Notes: generated from the letters alone by a model not told the origin. Shown: positions 19,519 through 28,301, numbered from the stretch's first letter. The stretch is DNA of 49,321 bases from Methylocystis sp. (GCA_024506175.1 JAMBEQ010000140.1:1-49321), one strand, 5' to 3'. A program made the numbers and translations.

Positions 19519-20607
19519 GTGAAAACGCCGGTGAATCTCGAAAGGATCGCTCTCGAAGCGATAAAGGGCTTCCCCGGTGATGATCTCGACCTTGCTTTTT
19601 CGGTGTTCCGCCGCTCCGCCGCGCGCATCGTCGCCTCGGCGCAAGAGCAGCGGCCGGCCTGCCCGCCGACTCCCGGGTTGATTGCGGCGGCGCGCGCCGC
19701 GCTCGAGACGCCGAGTTGCGGCGCCGGGTTTTTCGAAAGATGGTTTCGGCCTTACCGCCTCGGAACCAGAGGCTTTCTAACGGCCTACTATGAGCCGGAG
19801 GTCGAGGCCCGGCTGGCGCCGGAGCCGGGCTTCGAGACGCCCGTGCTGTCACGCCCCCCTGATCTCGTCACGTTGAACGAGACGCCGCTTTCTCGCGATG
19901 GCGAGGCGTTGACGAGCGCCCGGCGACTGGCGGACGGGAGGCTCGTCCCTTTCCCCGCGCGGCGGGAGATCGAGGAAGAAGGCGCGACGACAGGGTCCGC
20001 GCCTCTCGCCTATGTCCAAGATTCGGTTGAACTGTTCCTCATGCAGGTGCAAGGCTCCGCGCGGCTGCGTCTCGCCGACGGAACCACGCTTGCGCTCACC
20101 TATGACGGCCGCAACGGCCGGCCCTATACGTCGGTCGGCCGGTTGGCGATCGAGCGCGGGCTCGTCGCCGAGGGCGAGATGTCTCTCCAGAGGCTGGAGG
20201 CCGCTCTGCGCAAGATGGGCGTCGGCCCCGGTCAGCCTGGGCGAAGGCTGATGCATGAAAATCGTTCTTATGTATTCTTCCGCGTCGACGACTCTGAGGA
20301 CCGAAAGCTCGGGCCCATCGGGGGCGAGGGCGCAGCGCTCACCCCCATGCGCTCCGTTGCCGTTGACCGGTCGATCTGGAGCTACGGCCTCACTTTCTGG
20401 ATCGCGGCGAGCATTCCATGGGAGAGCGCTGCGGAGACGAGGTTTGAGCGGCTGATGATTGCGCAGGATACCGGATCCGCAATTTTGGGCGCGTCGCGCG
20501 CCGACCTCTTTTTTGGCGGGGGCGTGCGCGCCGGCGATCTCGCGGGCCGCGTTCGGCACGAAGCGGATTTTACCGTCTTCCTTCCTATAGGAGACGCCGC
20601 GCCGTGA
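19519..20607 (+). CDS. mltA: Membrane-bound lytic murein transglycosylase A family (MltA)
   Basis: 362 residues. Cleaves the glycan strands of peptidoglycan to 1,6-anhydro ends. Seen: FLTAYYEPEVEARL (about 90), the MQVQGSARLRLADG core (about 175), YTSVGRL and the C-terminal 3D (double-psi barrel) domain with catalytic Asp in AQDTGSAILGASRADLFFGG (about 315-335). The start is GTG 19519, 4 bases after the tim44 stop. No signal peptide or lipobox is visible at the N-terminus (TPVNLERIALEAI) and there is no upstream start in frame to supply one, so how it reaches the periplasm is unclear. Confidence 0.92.
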   Translation: MKTPVNLERIALEAIKGFPGDDLDLAFSVFRRSAARIVASAQEQRPACPPTPGLIAAARAALETPSCGAGFFERWFRPYRLGTRGFLTAYYEPEVEARLAPEPGFETPVLSRPPDLVTLNETPLSRDGEALTSARRLADGRLVPFPARREIEEEGATTGSAPLAYVQDSVELFLMQVQGSARLRLADGTTLALTYDGRNGRPYTSVGRLAIERGLVAEGEMSLQRLEAALRKMGVGPGQPGRRLMHENRSYVFFRVDDSEDRKLGPIGGEGAALTPMRSVAVDRSIWSYGLTFWIAASIPWESAAETRFERLMIAQDTGSAILGASRADLFFGGGVRAGDLAGRVRHEADFTVFLPIGDAAP

Positions 20608-21164
20608 GCGACGACAGGCGACGCTACATCCGTCGATTGACTCTCGCCGAGGCGGAGCTTTGGTCGATCGTCACCGCGAATGTGCACCCTTTTCGCGCCC
20701 GGTCGGAGCCGATGCTAGAGCCGCCAGCGTTTCCCAACGTGACCGAACCCTTGCGCGAGAAGGTGCCCATAGCCGTCCCCCATCTCGATCGCCCGCCGGC
20801 GCCCAAGCCGCCCACGCCGCTCATCGAGATCGATCATCGCACCCGCGTCAAGATCAAGCGCGGGCGGCTTGAAGTCAGCGCCAAGCTCGACCTCCATGGC
20901 ATGCGGCAGGATGAGGCGCAGCGCGCCCTCAACGCCTTTTTGCGACGCGCCCAGGCGGACGGCGCCAAGGTGGCCATCATCGTCACCGGCAAGGGCCTTT
21001 CGCGCGACGAGGGCGGGGTGCTGCGCCGGGTCGTGCCCATGTGGCTTCAGTCGCCAAGCCTGCGCGACATTGTCGTCGGCTTCGGGGAAGCTTCGCGCCA
21101 TCACGGCGGCGAGGGCGCGCTATACGTGCAAATCCGCCGGGCGGACCGTCACCGCGCCGGCTAA
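20604..21164 (+). CDS. Smr domain protein (putative nuclease)
   Basis: 186 residues. An N-terminal disordered Pro-rich part (to about 85) precedes the Smr domain: LDLHGMRQDEAQRAL, VAIIVTGKG, then GVLRRVVPMWL and a final GGEGALYVQIRR. The LDLHG and TGKG motifs are those of the small MutS-related domain, which has nicking endonuclease activity in several proteins. GTG 20604 overlaps the mltA stop (GTGA), so it is translationally coupled in the tim44-mltA-smr operon. A link to mutS in this window is by domain name only. Confidence 0.92.
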   Translation: MSDDRRRYIRRLTLAEAELWSIVTANVHPFRARSEPMLEPPAFPNVTEPLREKVPIAVPHLDRPPAPKPPTPLIEIDHRTRVKIKRGRLEVSAKLDLHGMRQDEAQRALNAFLRRAQADGAKVAIIVTGKGLSRDEGGVLRRVVPMWLQSPSLRDIVVGFGEASRHHGGEGALYVQIRRADRHRAG

Positions 21165-21170
21165 TTTTTT
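21137..21170 (+). terminator. Terminator at the end of the tim44-mltA-smr operon
   Basis: CCGG-GCGG, 7-base loop, CCGC-g-CCGG (8 bp with a one-base bulge), then after CTAA a run of six T (21165-21170). It overlaps the last codons of smr, as needed because the convergent hemY gene ends only 17 bases further on. Confidence 0.55.
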
Positions 21171-21180
21171 CTTGAACAGC

Positions 21181-22566
21181 CTAGGTTTGCGCCGGCTCGA
21201 CCGTCAGCGCCGGCGTTTTTTCCGGGCCTGCCAGGAAGGCGGCCGGGAGATTGGCGCGGCCTTCCTCGGCGATTTGCGGCGCCGAATGGGGCGGCGTCTT
21301 CCATTCGAAGGCGTCCAGTCGGCCAGTAGCGGGCGATAGCGGCAGCCAATGTTTCGAGACCACGCCGTCCGCGATCCAGACTGGATCGCGCGGGGCGCGA
21401 CTGCCGCGGGCCAGCCACTGGCGCACCGGCCCGCTCGGTCCATTCTCAGCGTCCTCGATCTCCGCCATGAGCAGACAGGTATGGGCGGTGGGATGCTGGC
21501 CCTCGGCGACGAGGGGGGCGAGCGCCTCGCGAGCCTTGGCGAAATCCCGAGCGGCGAGCGCCGCCTCGGCGAGAGCGTGACGGCTGGCCGGCGCCTGGGG
21601 CGCCAGTTTCGCGAGCTTTTCGACCCGCGCCAGCTTCTGGCCGTTCGATTCCTCCGGCAAGGCCTGGAGATAGACGGCCGCGAGATCGGGATGCGGATCG
21701 GTCGCCCAGACGCTCTCAATCGCCTTCATCGCTTGCTTGTTGTCGCCGTGCCGAATCAGCACGCGCGCGGCGGTTGTGGCGGCAGGGACAAAGCCGGGCC
21801 GGCGCTTCAAGGCCTGGCGGGAGAGGTGCAAGGCCTCATTAGGATGTTCGCTTTCCCTCTGCATGGCCATGGCGGTCTCGATCACGGCGCGCAGCTTCTG
21901 CGCCGTCGGCAGGTCGATCGCCTTGGCGTTCACGCTCTTTTCGAGCGCCTCCCGGGCTTTCTGCCACTCGCCGGTCGCCGCGAGATGCTCGAGCACGGCC
22001 GAGCCCGCCCAGGGCAAAGGCGCGATTTCATGAGCGGCGTTGGCGAAATGCGCCGCCGCCTCGGCGTCCTCGCGGCGCTTCGCCTCGATATGGAGTCCGC
22101 GCAGGCCGAGAAGCTTCGTTTCCGGATTCAGCGTCATCTTGTGGAACGCCTTCGCAGAAGCCGTCCGGTCGCCGGCGAGCTGCGCGGCCTGGGCGACAAG
22201 CAGCTGCGTCAAAGGTTCTTCGGGCAAGAGCTTTTCGGCGAGCCGCGCCGCCTTGCGCGCGCGGGCGACATCGCCGGCGCCGACAGCGACGAGGCCCTGC
22301 GAGAGCACATCGAGGCCCTTGGCCTTGCGCCGCTCGCGCGAGCCCCCCGCCAGCCGGCTGGGGAGCCGGACCAGAGCCACGATGATCGCCCAGATCATGA
22401 TGGTCGCGGCGATGAGCGACAGAAGGCCGGCGACGGCGACCGGAATCGACGTCTCGATGTGCTGGCCGGCGAATTCGAGAATGAGCGAGCCGGGCTGGTC
22501 GATAAGCCATCCGATCCCGTATGCCGCCGCAGCGAGAACGACGACGAAGAAGAACATGAAAAGCAT
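21181..22566 (-). CDS. hemY: HemY-like inner-membrane TPR protein
   Basis: 461 residues. Two N-terminal transmembrane helices (about 1-20 and 42-65), the second followed by the basic stretch RLPSRLAGGSRERRKAKG, then TPR-like helical repeats (about 80-370, e.g. AARLAEKLLPEEPLTQLLVA). This matches the HemY_N/TPR family found beside heme-synthesis genes in proteobacteria; a direct enzymatic step is not established, and it is not the Gram-positive oxidase of the same name. It is co-transcribed after mic60 (14-base gap), the usual alphaproteobacterial pair. The hemD/hemC genes that often head this cluster are not present here. Confidence 0.88.
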   Translation of the reverse strand: MLFMFFFVVVLAAAAYGIGWLIDQPGSLILEFAGQHIETSIPVAVAGLLSLIAATIMIWAIIVALVRLPSRLAGGSRERRKAKGLDVLSQGLVAVGAGDVARARKAARLAEKLLPEEPLTQLLVAQAAQLAGDRTASAKAFHKMTLNPETKLLGLRGLHIEAKRREDAEAAAHFANAAHEIAPLPWAGSAVLEHLAATGEWQKAREALEKSVNAKAIDLPTAQKLRAVIETAMAMQRESEHPNEALHLSRQALKRRPGFVPAATTAARVLIRHGDNKQAMKAIESVWATDPHPDLAAVYLQALPEESNGQKLARVEKLAKLAPQAPASRHALAEAALAARDFAKAREALAPLVAEGQHPTAHTCLLMAEIEDAENGPSGPVRQWLARGSRAPRDPVWIADGVVSKHWLPLSPATGRLDAFEWKTPPHSAPQIAEEGRANLPAAFLAGPEKTPALTVEPAQT

Positions 22567-22580
22567 GACTTCGCTCCCGC

Positions 22581-23933
22581 TTATTTCTTGCCGAGCGCCG
22601 CTACGGCGTTTCGCAGCAGGTCATCGGCCGCCTTGGCCGCCTCGCTGCGCCGATGGAGGGTTTCGCCGAACTCTTTCGCTTCTGCCTTGGTCTCTTCCGG
22701 CAAACTATCGAAGAGGCTTTCGGCCGCCATGAAATCATTGTGGCCCAGCGCCGACTCGATCCGCTCGATTTTGCCCACGAGGCTTTCTGGATGGATGCGG
22801 CCGGCAGGTCGGACTTTCACGAGCTTGCTCGCGCTGTCCAGCAGCTGCTCGGTTACGCCATGCGGCTGATCAGCGTGCGCCTCATGCGCTTCGAGCTTCT
22901 TGGCGATGGCCTGAAGCGATTCGCGAAGCTGCCCGCCGGTAGAGGCGCCCTTGTCCGCGAGCTCGATCAATATGGGCGCGGGTTCGGCGTCGAGGCGCGA
23001 AAGCGCGGCGATTTCCTCGCCGTAGGGCTTTCCGGCGTCGAGCTCCCGCTGGAGCGCAAAGGCGACGACGACTCTCGCGCTTGTCGTGTCCGGAGCGGCG
23101 GGCGAAGCAAGCGGAGCCGGCGCAGGCTTTGCCGCCTCCTCGGTTTTCGAAACTTCTGTATCGGGCGCGGCGCGGCCTTCGCTCTTCGGCCTGTCGAGCT
23201 TCTGGCGCAGCGTCTGAACCTCGTCGCTCAGGGCTTCGATTCTGCCTTCAAGCGCCGAAATCAGGTCGCGGTCGGTAAAGCCCTCGGCGTCCCGCGTCTC
23301 CGGCTTCGGAGGGACCGAGGCGGACTTCGGCGGCTCGGCGGCAATGGGGGCAGGAGCCGGCGTCGGAGCCGGAGCCGGCTCTTGGGCGATTTCCGTCGGC
23401 TTGGGCGGCAGCTGAGGAATTTCCTCCCGCTTCGCCTCGGGAGCGGGCGCTTCCGCCGGCTTCTCCGGCTCCTTTGCCGCTTCGACCGGCGCTGGCTCCG
23501 GCGGCTTCGGCGCGACCTCTGCCGGCTCGGCTGCAGGGCTGGGTTCCGTCGCAGGGGCCGGCGCGAGCGGGGCCTTTTCCAGCAGGGCGTGACGCGGGGG
23601 CGCCTTTGGAGTGGGCTTCGGCGATCCGGTGAGGTCCGCGATCAGGCCCTGCGCCTTATCGAGAGCGCCCTGCGCCTCGGCTAGGCCCTGTTCGACATAA
23701 TCCGCCGCCAGGCCGACCCGCGGATCCAAATCCCTGAAAGTCAGAACCGCATAAGCCGCGGCGCCGAGGCCGATCAACAGGGCCAGCGTCGAAACGGCGA
23801 GCTTGGACAGCACGCCTCCCCTTCGCCTCTTGGGAGCCGGCCGGGGCGGCGGGACGGCCGCCTCTCCTTCCGCCGGAAAGTTCTCGATCTCCGGAGCTTC
23901 GCCCGTCGCCTTCTCGGATTCCGTCCCCGCCAT
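22581..23933 (-). CDS. Mic60/mitofilin-like inner-membrane protein
   Basis: 450 residues. A short acidic N-terminus, basic PKRRRGG, one transmembrane helix (about 45-65, LAVSTLALLIGLGAAAYAVL), then about 130 residues of Pro/Ala/Glu-rich linker, a predicted coiled coil (RDLISALEGRIEALSDEVQT followed by LRQKLD) and a C-terminal helical mitofilin signature region (about 350-445, AGRIHPESLVGKIERIESAL). Alphaproteobacterial Mic60 is the ancestor of the mitochondrial crista-junction protein and can bend membranes; it is linked to intracytoplasmic membranes in some species. ATG 23933 has GAGGA 7 bases upstream. It lies directly upstream of hemY, as in relatives. Confidence 0.85.
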   Translation of the reverse strand: MAGTESEKATGEAPEIENFPAEGEAAVPPPRPAPKRRRGGVLSKLAVSTLALLIGLGAAAYAVLTFRDLDPRVGLAADYVEQGLAEAQGALDKAQGLIADLTGSPKPTPKAPPRHALLEKAPLAPAPATEPSPAAEPAEVAPKPPEPAPVEAAKEPEKPAEAPAPEAKREEIPQLPPKPTEIAQEPAPAPTPAPAPIAAEPPKSASVPPKPETRDAEGFTDRDLISALEGRIEALSDEVQTLRQKLDRPKSEGRAAPDTEVSKTEEAAKPAPAPLASPAAPDTTSARVVVAFALQRELDAGKPYGEEIAALSRLDAEPAPILIELADKGASTGGQLRESLQAIAKKLEAHEAHADQPHGVTEQLLDSASKLVKVRPAGRIHPESLVGKIERIESALGHNDFMAAESLFDSLPEETKAEAKEFGETLHRRSEAAKAADDLLRNAVAALGKK

Positions 23934-24029
23934 GTGACCGTCCTCGCTCCGTTTCACCCATGGGCGTTGCAGGTATAATGTAGCCGGCTTGCCTGCGAAA
24001 CTGGCTGATGCGCCTGAGACGAACGCCGA

Positions 24030-24899
24030 TCAGCCTGCGGCCTCGACTAGGGCGAGGGTTCGCCGGGCGATGTCGAGATGCAGCCGCTCGACCATCTTGC
24101 CGTCGATCTGCACCACGCCTTTCTCGGCGTTTTCCGGTTGGTCGAAAATCTCGATGATCCGGCGCGCGAAATCGACCTCATCGAGGCTCGGCGCGAAAAT
24201 CTCGTTCACCGGACCGATCTGATTCGGGTGGATCAGCATCTTGCCGTCGAAGCCCATGTCGCGGCCCTGCTCGGCCTCGCGCCGCAGCCCGGCCTCGTCG
24301 TTGAAGTCGTTATAAATGCCGTCGATGATCTCGATATTGTGGACGCGCGCGGCGAGTACGCCGGCCGAGAGCCAGGAGACGAGCGCCGGCCGGCCGGGCG
24401 TGAGGCGGGCGCGGGTCGATTTGGCGATGTCGTTTGGCCCCAACACCAGAACCTCCAGGCGCGACGCCGAATCGTCGGCGGCGCTGGCGATCTTCTCGAT
24501 GTCGAAGATGGCCCGCGGCGTCTCGATCATCGCCCAGAGCTTCGTCTTGATCGGCGCCCCTGCCGCCACGATGTCGGCGGCGGCCTTCAGGATGTCGTCC
24601 CGGGAATTGACCTTGGGAATGACGATGGCGTCCGGCCCCGTCGGCGCAATGGCGGCGATATCCGGCTTGTACCACTCGGAGCCCCGCGCGTTGACGCGCA
24701 CGACAATCTGCCGCGCCCCATAGCCGCCGCCAGCCACGGCCGCCGCCACTTGCTCGCGCGCCATGCTTTTGGCGGCTTCGGCGACGCCGTCCTCGAGCTC
24801 GAACATCAAAACGTCGGCGGGAAGGCTCTTGCCTTTTTCCAGCGCGCGGGCGTTGGAGCCTGGCATGGCCAGGACGCTGCGTTTCAATTTCGAGATCAT
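24030..24899 (-). CDS. CitE-like / HpcH-HpaI aldolase family CoA-ester lyase
   Basis: 289 residues. Seen: RSVLAMPGSNARALEKGKSL (substrate phosphate/CoA region), the metal ligand Glu-Asp in FELEDGVAEAAK, IVVRVNARGSEW, the second metal ligand in WAMIETPRAIFDI, and GPNDIAKSTR and MLIHPNQIGPVNEIF. This is the TIM-barrel CitE/malyl-CoA lyase superfamily, which cleaves or hydrolyses CoA esters such as malyl-CoA, citramalyl-CoA or citryl-CoA. The substrate cannot be fixed; a malyl-CoA role would fit a serine-cycle organism but the other cycle genes are absent here. ATG 24899 is preferred to the longer frame from 24998, whose extra residues are unconserved. Confidence 0.85.
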   Translation of the reverse strand: MISKLKRSVLAMPGSNARALEKGKSLPADVLMFELEDGVAEAAKSMAREQVAAAVAGGGYGARQIVVRVNARGSEWYKPDIAAIAPTGPDAIVIPKVNSRDDILKAAADIVAAGAPIKTKLWAMIETPRAIFDIEKIASAADDSASRLEVLVLGPNDIAKSTRARLTPGRPALVSWLSAGVLAARVHNIEIIDGIYNDFNDEAGLRREAEQGRDMGFDGKMLIHPNQIGPVNEIFAPSLDEVDFARRIIEIFDQPENAEKGVVQIDGKMVERLHLDIARRTLALVEAAG

Positions 24900-25037
24900 T
24901 TTTCGGCTCGCCTGTGTTCTTGGTTCATCTTTTTCTTGCCGCGCCGGCTGGTCTACACAATAAGAAGCGTCTCCGCCATCGGCCTTTGCAGTCCCCACGG
25001 CGGCACGCCGCTACCGTCTCCCTGCAATGAGGAAAAA

Positions 25038-25754
25038 ATGGCTGCCGAATCGAGCCTCGAAACCATGGGCGGCCTCCCGCCGCACCTTGTGTCGGGTTAC
25101 GAGGTCTTCCTTACCGGCCGCTTCCGTTCCGACCAGGAGCGTTTTCGCAGCCTCGCCGTGAAGGGCCAGAAGCCCACGACCATGGTCATCGGCTGCTGTG
25201 ATTCGCGCGTCGCTCCGGAGGCGATCTTCGACGCGGGGCCGGGCGAGCTTTTCGTCCTGCGCAACGTCGCCGCGCTCGTGCCGCCCTATGAGCCGGACGA
25301 CCATTTCCACGGCGCCTCGGCGGCGCTCGAATATGCGATCATGGCCCTCGAGGTTCAGCATGTCGTCGTGCTGGGGCACGGCCAATGCGGCGGCGTGAAG
25401 GCCTATGCGGAGATGGCCGCCGACCCCAAAACGCCCCGGCTCAGCCACAGCGACTTCGTCGGCGACTGGATCAAAATGCTCGCCCCCGCCGCCGCCCGGC
25501 TCGGGGGCGCGCCCAATCCCGGCGACGCCGACTATCTGCGCAGGTTCGAATTCGAAACGATCAAGCAGACCCTCATCCATCTTCGCAGCTTTCCGATGGT
25601 CCAGGTCCTCGAGCGTCGCCGTTTTCTGCACCTGCACGGCGCTTTCTTCAGCGTGATGGACGGAAGGCTCCTGGCGCTCGACGAAAAATCGGGCGAATTC
25701 CTGCCCGTCGCGGAGACGTCGCATGCCGCCGCTCTCGAGGAGGCGCGCTTTTGA
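25038..25754 (+). CDS. Beta-class carbonic anhydrase (second copy, different subtype)
   Basis: 238 residues. Motif I is Cys53-Cys-Asp55-Ser-Arg57 (GCCDSR) and motif II is HGQCGGV with His114 and Cys117, so the zinc site and the Asp-Arg dyad are complete. It contains LFVLRNVAALVPPYEP and SAALEYAI typical of the plant/CynT-like bacterial branch, unlike the enzyme at 15838. AGGA is just upstream of ATG 25038. Its stop overlaps the TTG start of the HAD gene, so both are coupled. It is divergent from the CitE-like gene. It would supply bicarbonate to carboxylases. Confidence 0.94.
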   Translation: MAAESSLETMGGLPPHLVSGYEVFLTGRFRSDQERFRSLAVKGQKPTTMVIGCCDSRVAPEAIFDAGPGELFVLRNVAALVPPYEPDDHFHGASAALEYAIMALEVQHVVVLGHGQCGGVKAYAEMAADPKTPRLSHSDFVGDWIKMLAPAAARLGGAPNPGDADYLRRFEFETIKQTLIHLRSFPMVQVLERRRFLHLHGAFFSVMDGRLLALDEKSGEFLPVAETSHAAALEEARF

Positions 25755-26635
25755 CGGCCATTCCGGAGATTCGCGGCCTGCACGAGCTTGCCGGTCGCTA
25801 TGATGCGCTGCTGTGCGACGTCTGGGGCGTTCTCATCGATGGCAAGAAGCATTTCCCGCGCGCGGCCGACGCCTTGCGTCGCTTTCGCGAGCAGGGCGGG
25901 CGCGTCGTCCTCATCACCAACGCCTCTCGCCCGGACGCCGAGGTGCGCCGGCAGCTGCTGGGGCTGGGATTGCCTCAGGACGCGTTCGACGATCTAGTTT
26001 CGGCCGGCGAGCTCACCCTGCGCGAGATCGTGGCCCGCAAAGGGCAGGCCTGCTATCACCTGGGCCCGCCGCGCGACAACGGGCTCTTCGAAGAAGCGGC
26101 CCGCCGGCTGGGCGAACCGGTAAAGAAGGTCGGGCCGGAAGCGGCGGACTACGTCGTCTGCACCGGCCTCTTCGCCGAGAGTGAAGAAATCCCCCAGGAT
26201 TACGACCCGCAGCTCGCAGCGCTGAAAGCGCGCGATCTCACCATGCTTTGCGCCAATCCGGACATCGTCGTCGCCATTGGCGACGACATCGTCTATTGCG
26301 CCGGCGCGCTGGCCGAGCGCTATGCGGCCATGGGCGGCAAGGTTCTGATGTTCGGCAAGCCACATCCACCCATCTACGCCGCCGCGCTCGAGCGCCTGAC
26401 GCGGCTGAGCGGCGCGCCCCTGGAGAAAAGCCGCGTCTTCGCCATGGGCGACGGCGCGCTGACGGATCTTGCGGGCGCTGGCATGGCGGGGCTCGATTGC
26501 GTCTTCGTGACCGACGGGGTGCACGCGGTGGAGCTACGCCCCGATGGCGGCAGCATCGATCCTGCGGCGATCGAGCGCTTGACAGCGCTTGCGGGCGCGC
26601 GTCCTGTGGCTTTGGCTCGGGAAGTTTTCTGGTAA
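25751..26635 (+). CDS. HAD-superfamily subfamily IIA hydrolase (TIGR01459 type)
   Basis: 294 residues. HAD motif I is CDVWGVLIDG (nucleophile Asp), motif II VLITNASR, motif III lysine in MFGKPHPPIY and motif IV FAMGDGALTDLAGA; the cap lies between II and III as in subfamily IIA (NagD-like). This hypothetical alphaproteobacterial phosphatase type is often found close to ribF, as here, which suggests a role with flavin or nucleotide metabolism (inference). TTG 25751 overlaps the carbonic anhydrase stop (TTGA); no upstream ATG gives conserved sequence. Confidence 0.88.
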   Translation: MTAIPEIRGLHELAGRYDALLCDVWGVLIDGKKHFPRAADALRRFREQGGRVVLITNASRPDAEVRRQLLGLGLPQDAFDDLVSAGELTLREIVARKGQACYHLGPPRDNGLFEEAARRLGEPVKKVGPEAADYVVCTGLFAESEEIPQDYDPQLAALKARDLTMLCANPDIVVAIGDDIVYCAGALAERYAAMGGKVLMFGKPHPPIYAAALERLTRLSGAPLEKSRVFAMGDGALTDLAGAGMAGLDCVFVTDGVHAVELRPDGGSIDPAAIERLTALAGARPVALAREVFW

Positions 26636-26685
26636 AAGGGGGGAAACGGGGCTTCGCCCTTCCCGCTCAACGATCTGGTGAATAC

Positions 26686-27165
26686 ATGTCGACGCCGTTC
26701 AAAATTTATTACTTCGAAGACCTGAGCGTCGGCATGCGCGAGACGCTGATGAAGGCGGTGATGGACGACGACGTGATCGCCTTCGCCGATCTCTCGGGAG
26801 ACCGTAATCCGATCCATCTCTCGGACCATTTCGCGTCCAAGACGCGCTTTGGCGAGCGTATCGTGCACGGCCTCTACACGGCCTCGCTGATCTCGACCGT
26901 CATTGGCATGTATCTGCCGGGGCCGGGCGCGGTCTATTTGTCGCAGACCCTGAACTTCCGCGCCCCGGTGAAGATCGGCGACGTCATAACCGTGGTTGTC
27001 GAGGTGGTGGAGCTCGTCGAGAAAGGTCGCCGCGCCAAGCTCAAATGCGAGTGCCTCGTCGATGGCCGGGTGGTGCTCGACGGCGAGGCGACCGTAATGG
27101 TGCCCTCCCGCGAACAGGCCGCCCGGCCAGCGGCGCCGCCGGCGGAGAAGCCTGCGACGGCGTAA
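26686..27165 (+). CDS. MaoC-like (R)-specific enoyl-CoA hydratase
   Basis: 159 residues with a single hot-dog fold. The hydratase motif is present: FADLSGDRNPIHLSDHFA with the catalytic Asp and His, then RIVHGLYTASLIS. PhaJ-type members hydrate crotonyl-CoA to (R)-3-hydroxybutyryl-CoA, linking fatty-acid breakdown to polyhydroxybutyrate. The last 20 residues are Pro/Ala-rich. It follows the HAD gene by 50 bases with only a weak ribosome binding site (CTGGTG). A hairpin follows the stop. Confidence 0.87.
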   Translation: MSTPFKIYYFEDLSVGMRETLMKAVMDDDVIAFADLSGDRNPIHLSDHFASKTRFGERIVHGLYTASLISTVIGMYLPGPGAVYLSQTLNFRAPVKIGDVITVVVEVVELVEKGRRAKLKCECLVDGRVVLDGEATVMVPSREQAARPAAPPAEKPATA

Positions 27166-27180
27166 ACCGAAGGCGTCATC

Positions 27181-27202
27181 CGCCGGCCTTGGTTTGCCGG
27201 CG
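27181..27202 (+). terminator. Hairpin after the MaoC gene
   Basis: CGCCGGC-N8-GCCGGCG, a perfect 7-bp GC stem 15 bases after the stop, without a T-run. The rest of the 182-bp gap to ribF shows no gene. Confidence 0.45.
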
Positions 27203-27347
27203 TTGCCGGCGCGAACTGGACAATTCCGTTTTGGCCGCGTGCGCGCTGGTAACGGCGACGAACCCTGGTGCGTCTTTCTTGCGGGCCTTGCGCTTCACGC
27301 CGCCGCACGTCAGTTTGGCGCCGTCCAGCGCCGTTACGGATCCGCAC

Positions 27348-28301
27348 TTGAGTAAAAAATTTCTCGTCGTCCAAGATCCCGTTTTGCCGCCCGCCGGCCT
27401 AGAAGGCGCCGTCGCGGCCATTGGCAATTTCGACGGGCTGCATCGCGGCCACCGGGGGGTCGTCGCGCGGGCCCAGGCGCTCGCCAAAAAGCTCGGCAAG
27501 CCCTGCGTTCTGCTGACCTTCGAGCCGCATCCGGCCGATATTTTCGCCGGGAGGCCGGTGATCTTTCGCTTGACGCCCCCCGACGCCAAGGCGGCGCAGG
27601 CCGCCCGTCTCGGGCTCGACGGCATGATCGTGCTGTCCTTCAACAAGGGATTCGCCGCCCAGCCAGCCGAGGATTTCACCCAGGAGATACTCGCCAAACG
27701 GCTCGGACTCTCGGCTGTCGTCGCGGGCTACGATTTCCGCTTCGGCGCCGGCCGCAGGGGCGACGCGGCGTTCCTCAAAGCGGAAGGCGCGCGGCTCGGC
27801 TTCGCGGTCGAGATCGTCGACCGCATCACTCAGGACGAGGAGGGGAGTCTGGAAGCAGTCTCCTCCACCGCGACGCGCGAGGCGCTGGAAAAAGGCGACG
27901 TCGAATTGGCGCGCCGCCTCCTGGGCCACCCCTATTTCGTGCGAGGCGCGGTGCGTCACGGCGACAAGCGCGGCCGGCTGCTCGGTTTTCCCACCGCCAA
28001 TATCGCCCTCGATCCATCGAACCGGTTGCACCATGGCATCTACGCCGTGACAATCGAGATCGAGGGTGTTGTTCGGGAGGGCGCCGCGAATTTCGGCCGC
28101 AGGCCGACCTTCGATAATGGACCGCCGCTGCTCGAAGTTTTTATCTTTGATTTTTCGGGAGACCTCTACGGCAAGGAGGCAGAGGTCGCCTTTTTCAGCT
28201 TCATTCGTGGCGAAGAAAAATTCGAGAGCGTCGAGGCGTTGATCGCCCAGATGGAGGACGACTGCCTCCGGGCGCGAGAAATCCTCCTCTCGCAGCGCTG
28301 A
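27348..28301 (+). CDS. ribF: Bifunctional riboflavin kinase / FAD synthetase RibF
   Basis: 317 residues. Phosphorylates riboflavin to FMN, then adenylates it to FAD. The N-terminal FAD synthetase domain shows AIGNFDGLHRGHRGVVARAQ (the HxGH nucleotidyl-transferase motif), TFEPHP and the AGYDFRFGAGRRGD stretch; the C-terminal riboflavin kinase domain (from about 195) shows GHPYFVRGAVRHGDKRGRLL with GFPTANI and GAANFGRRPTFD. TTG about 27348 gives a normal length; no ATG or GTG lies between the upstream stop region and the conserved core. Divergence in start use is common in this window. Confidence 0.95.
   Translation: MSKKFLVVQDPVLPPAGLEGAVAAIGNFDGLHRGHRGVVARAQALAKKLGKPCVLLTFEPHPADIFAGRPVIFRLTPPDAKAAQAARLGLDGMIVLSFNKGFAAQPAEDFTQEILAKRLGLSAVVAGYDFRFGAGRRGDAAFLKAEGARLGFAVEIVDRITQDEEGSLEAVSSTATREALEKGDVELARRLLGHPYFVRGAVRHGDKRGRLLGFPTANIALDPSNRLHHGIYAVTIEIEGVVREGAANFGRRPTFDNGPPLLEVFIFDFSGDLYGKEAEVAFFSFIRGEEKFESVEALIAQMEDDCLRAREILLSQR

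Noticed and set aside
21349-22869. 506-codon plus-strand frame opposite hemY and mic60
   Set aside because: Low-complexity Arg-rich translation with no motif; hemY and mic60 on the other strand are recognisable proteins with membrane segments.
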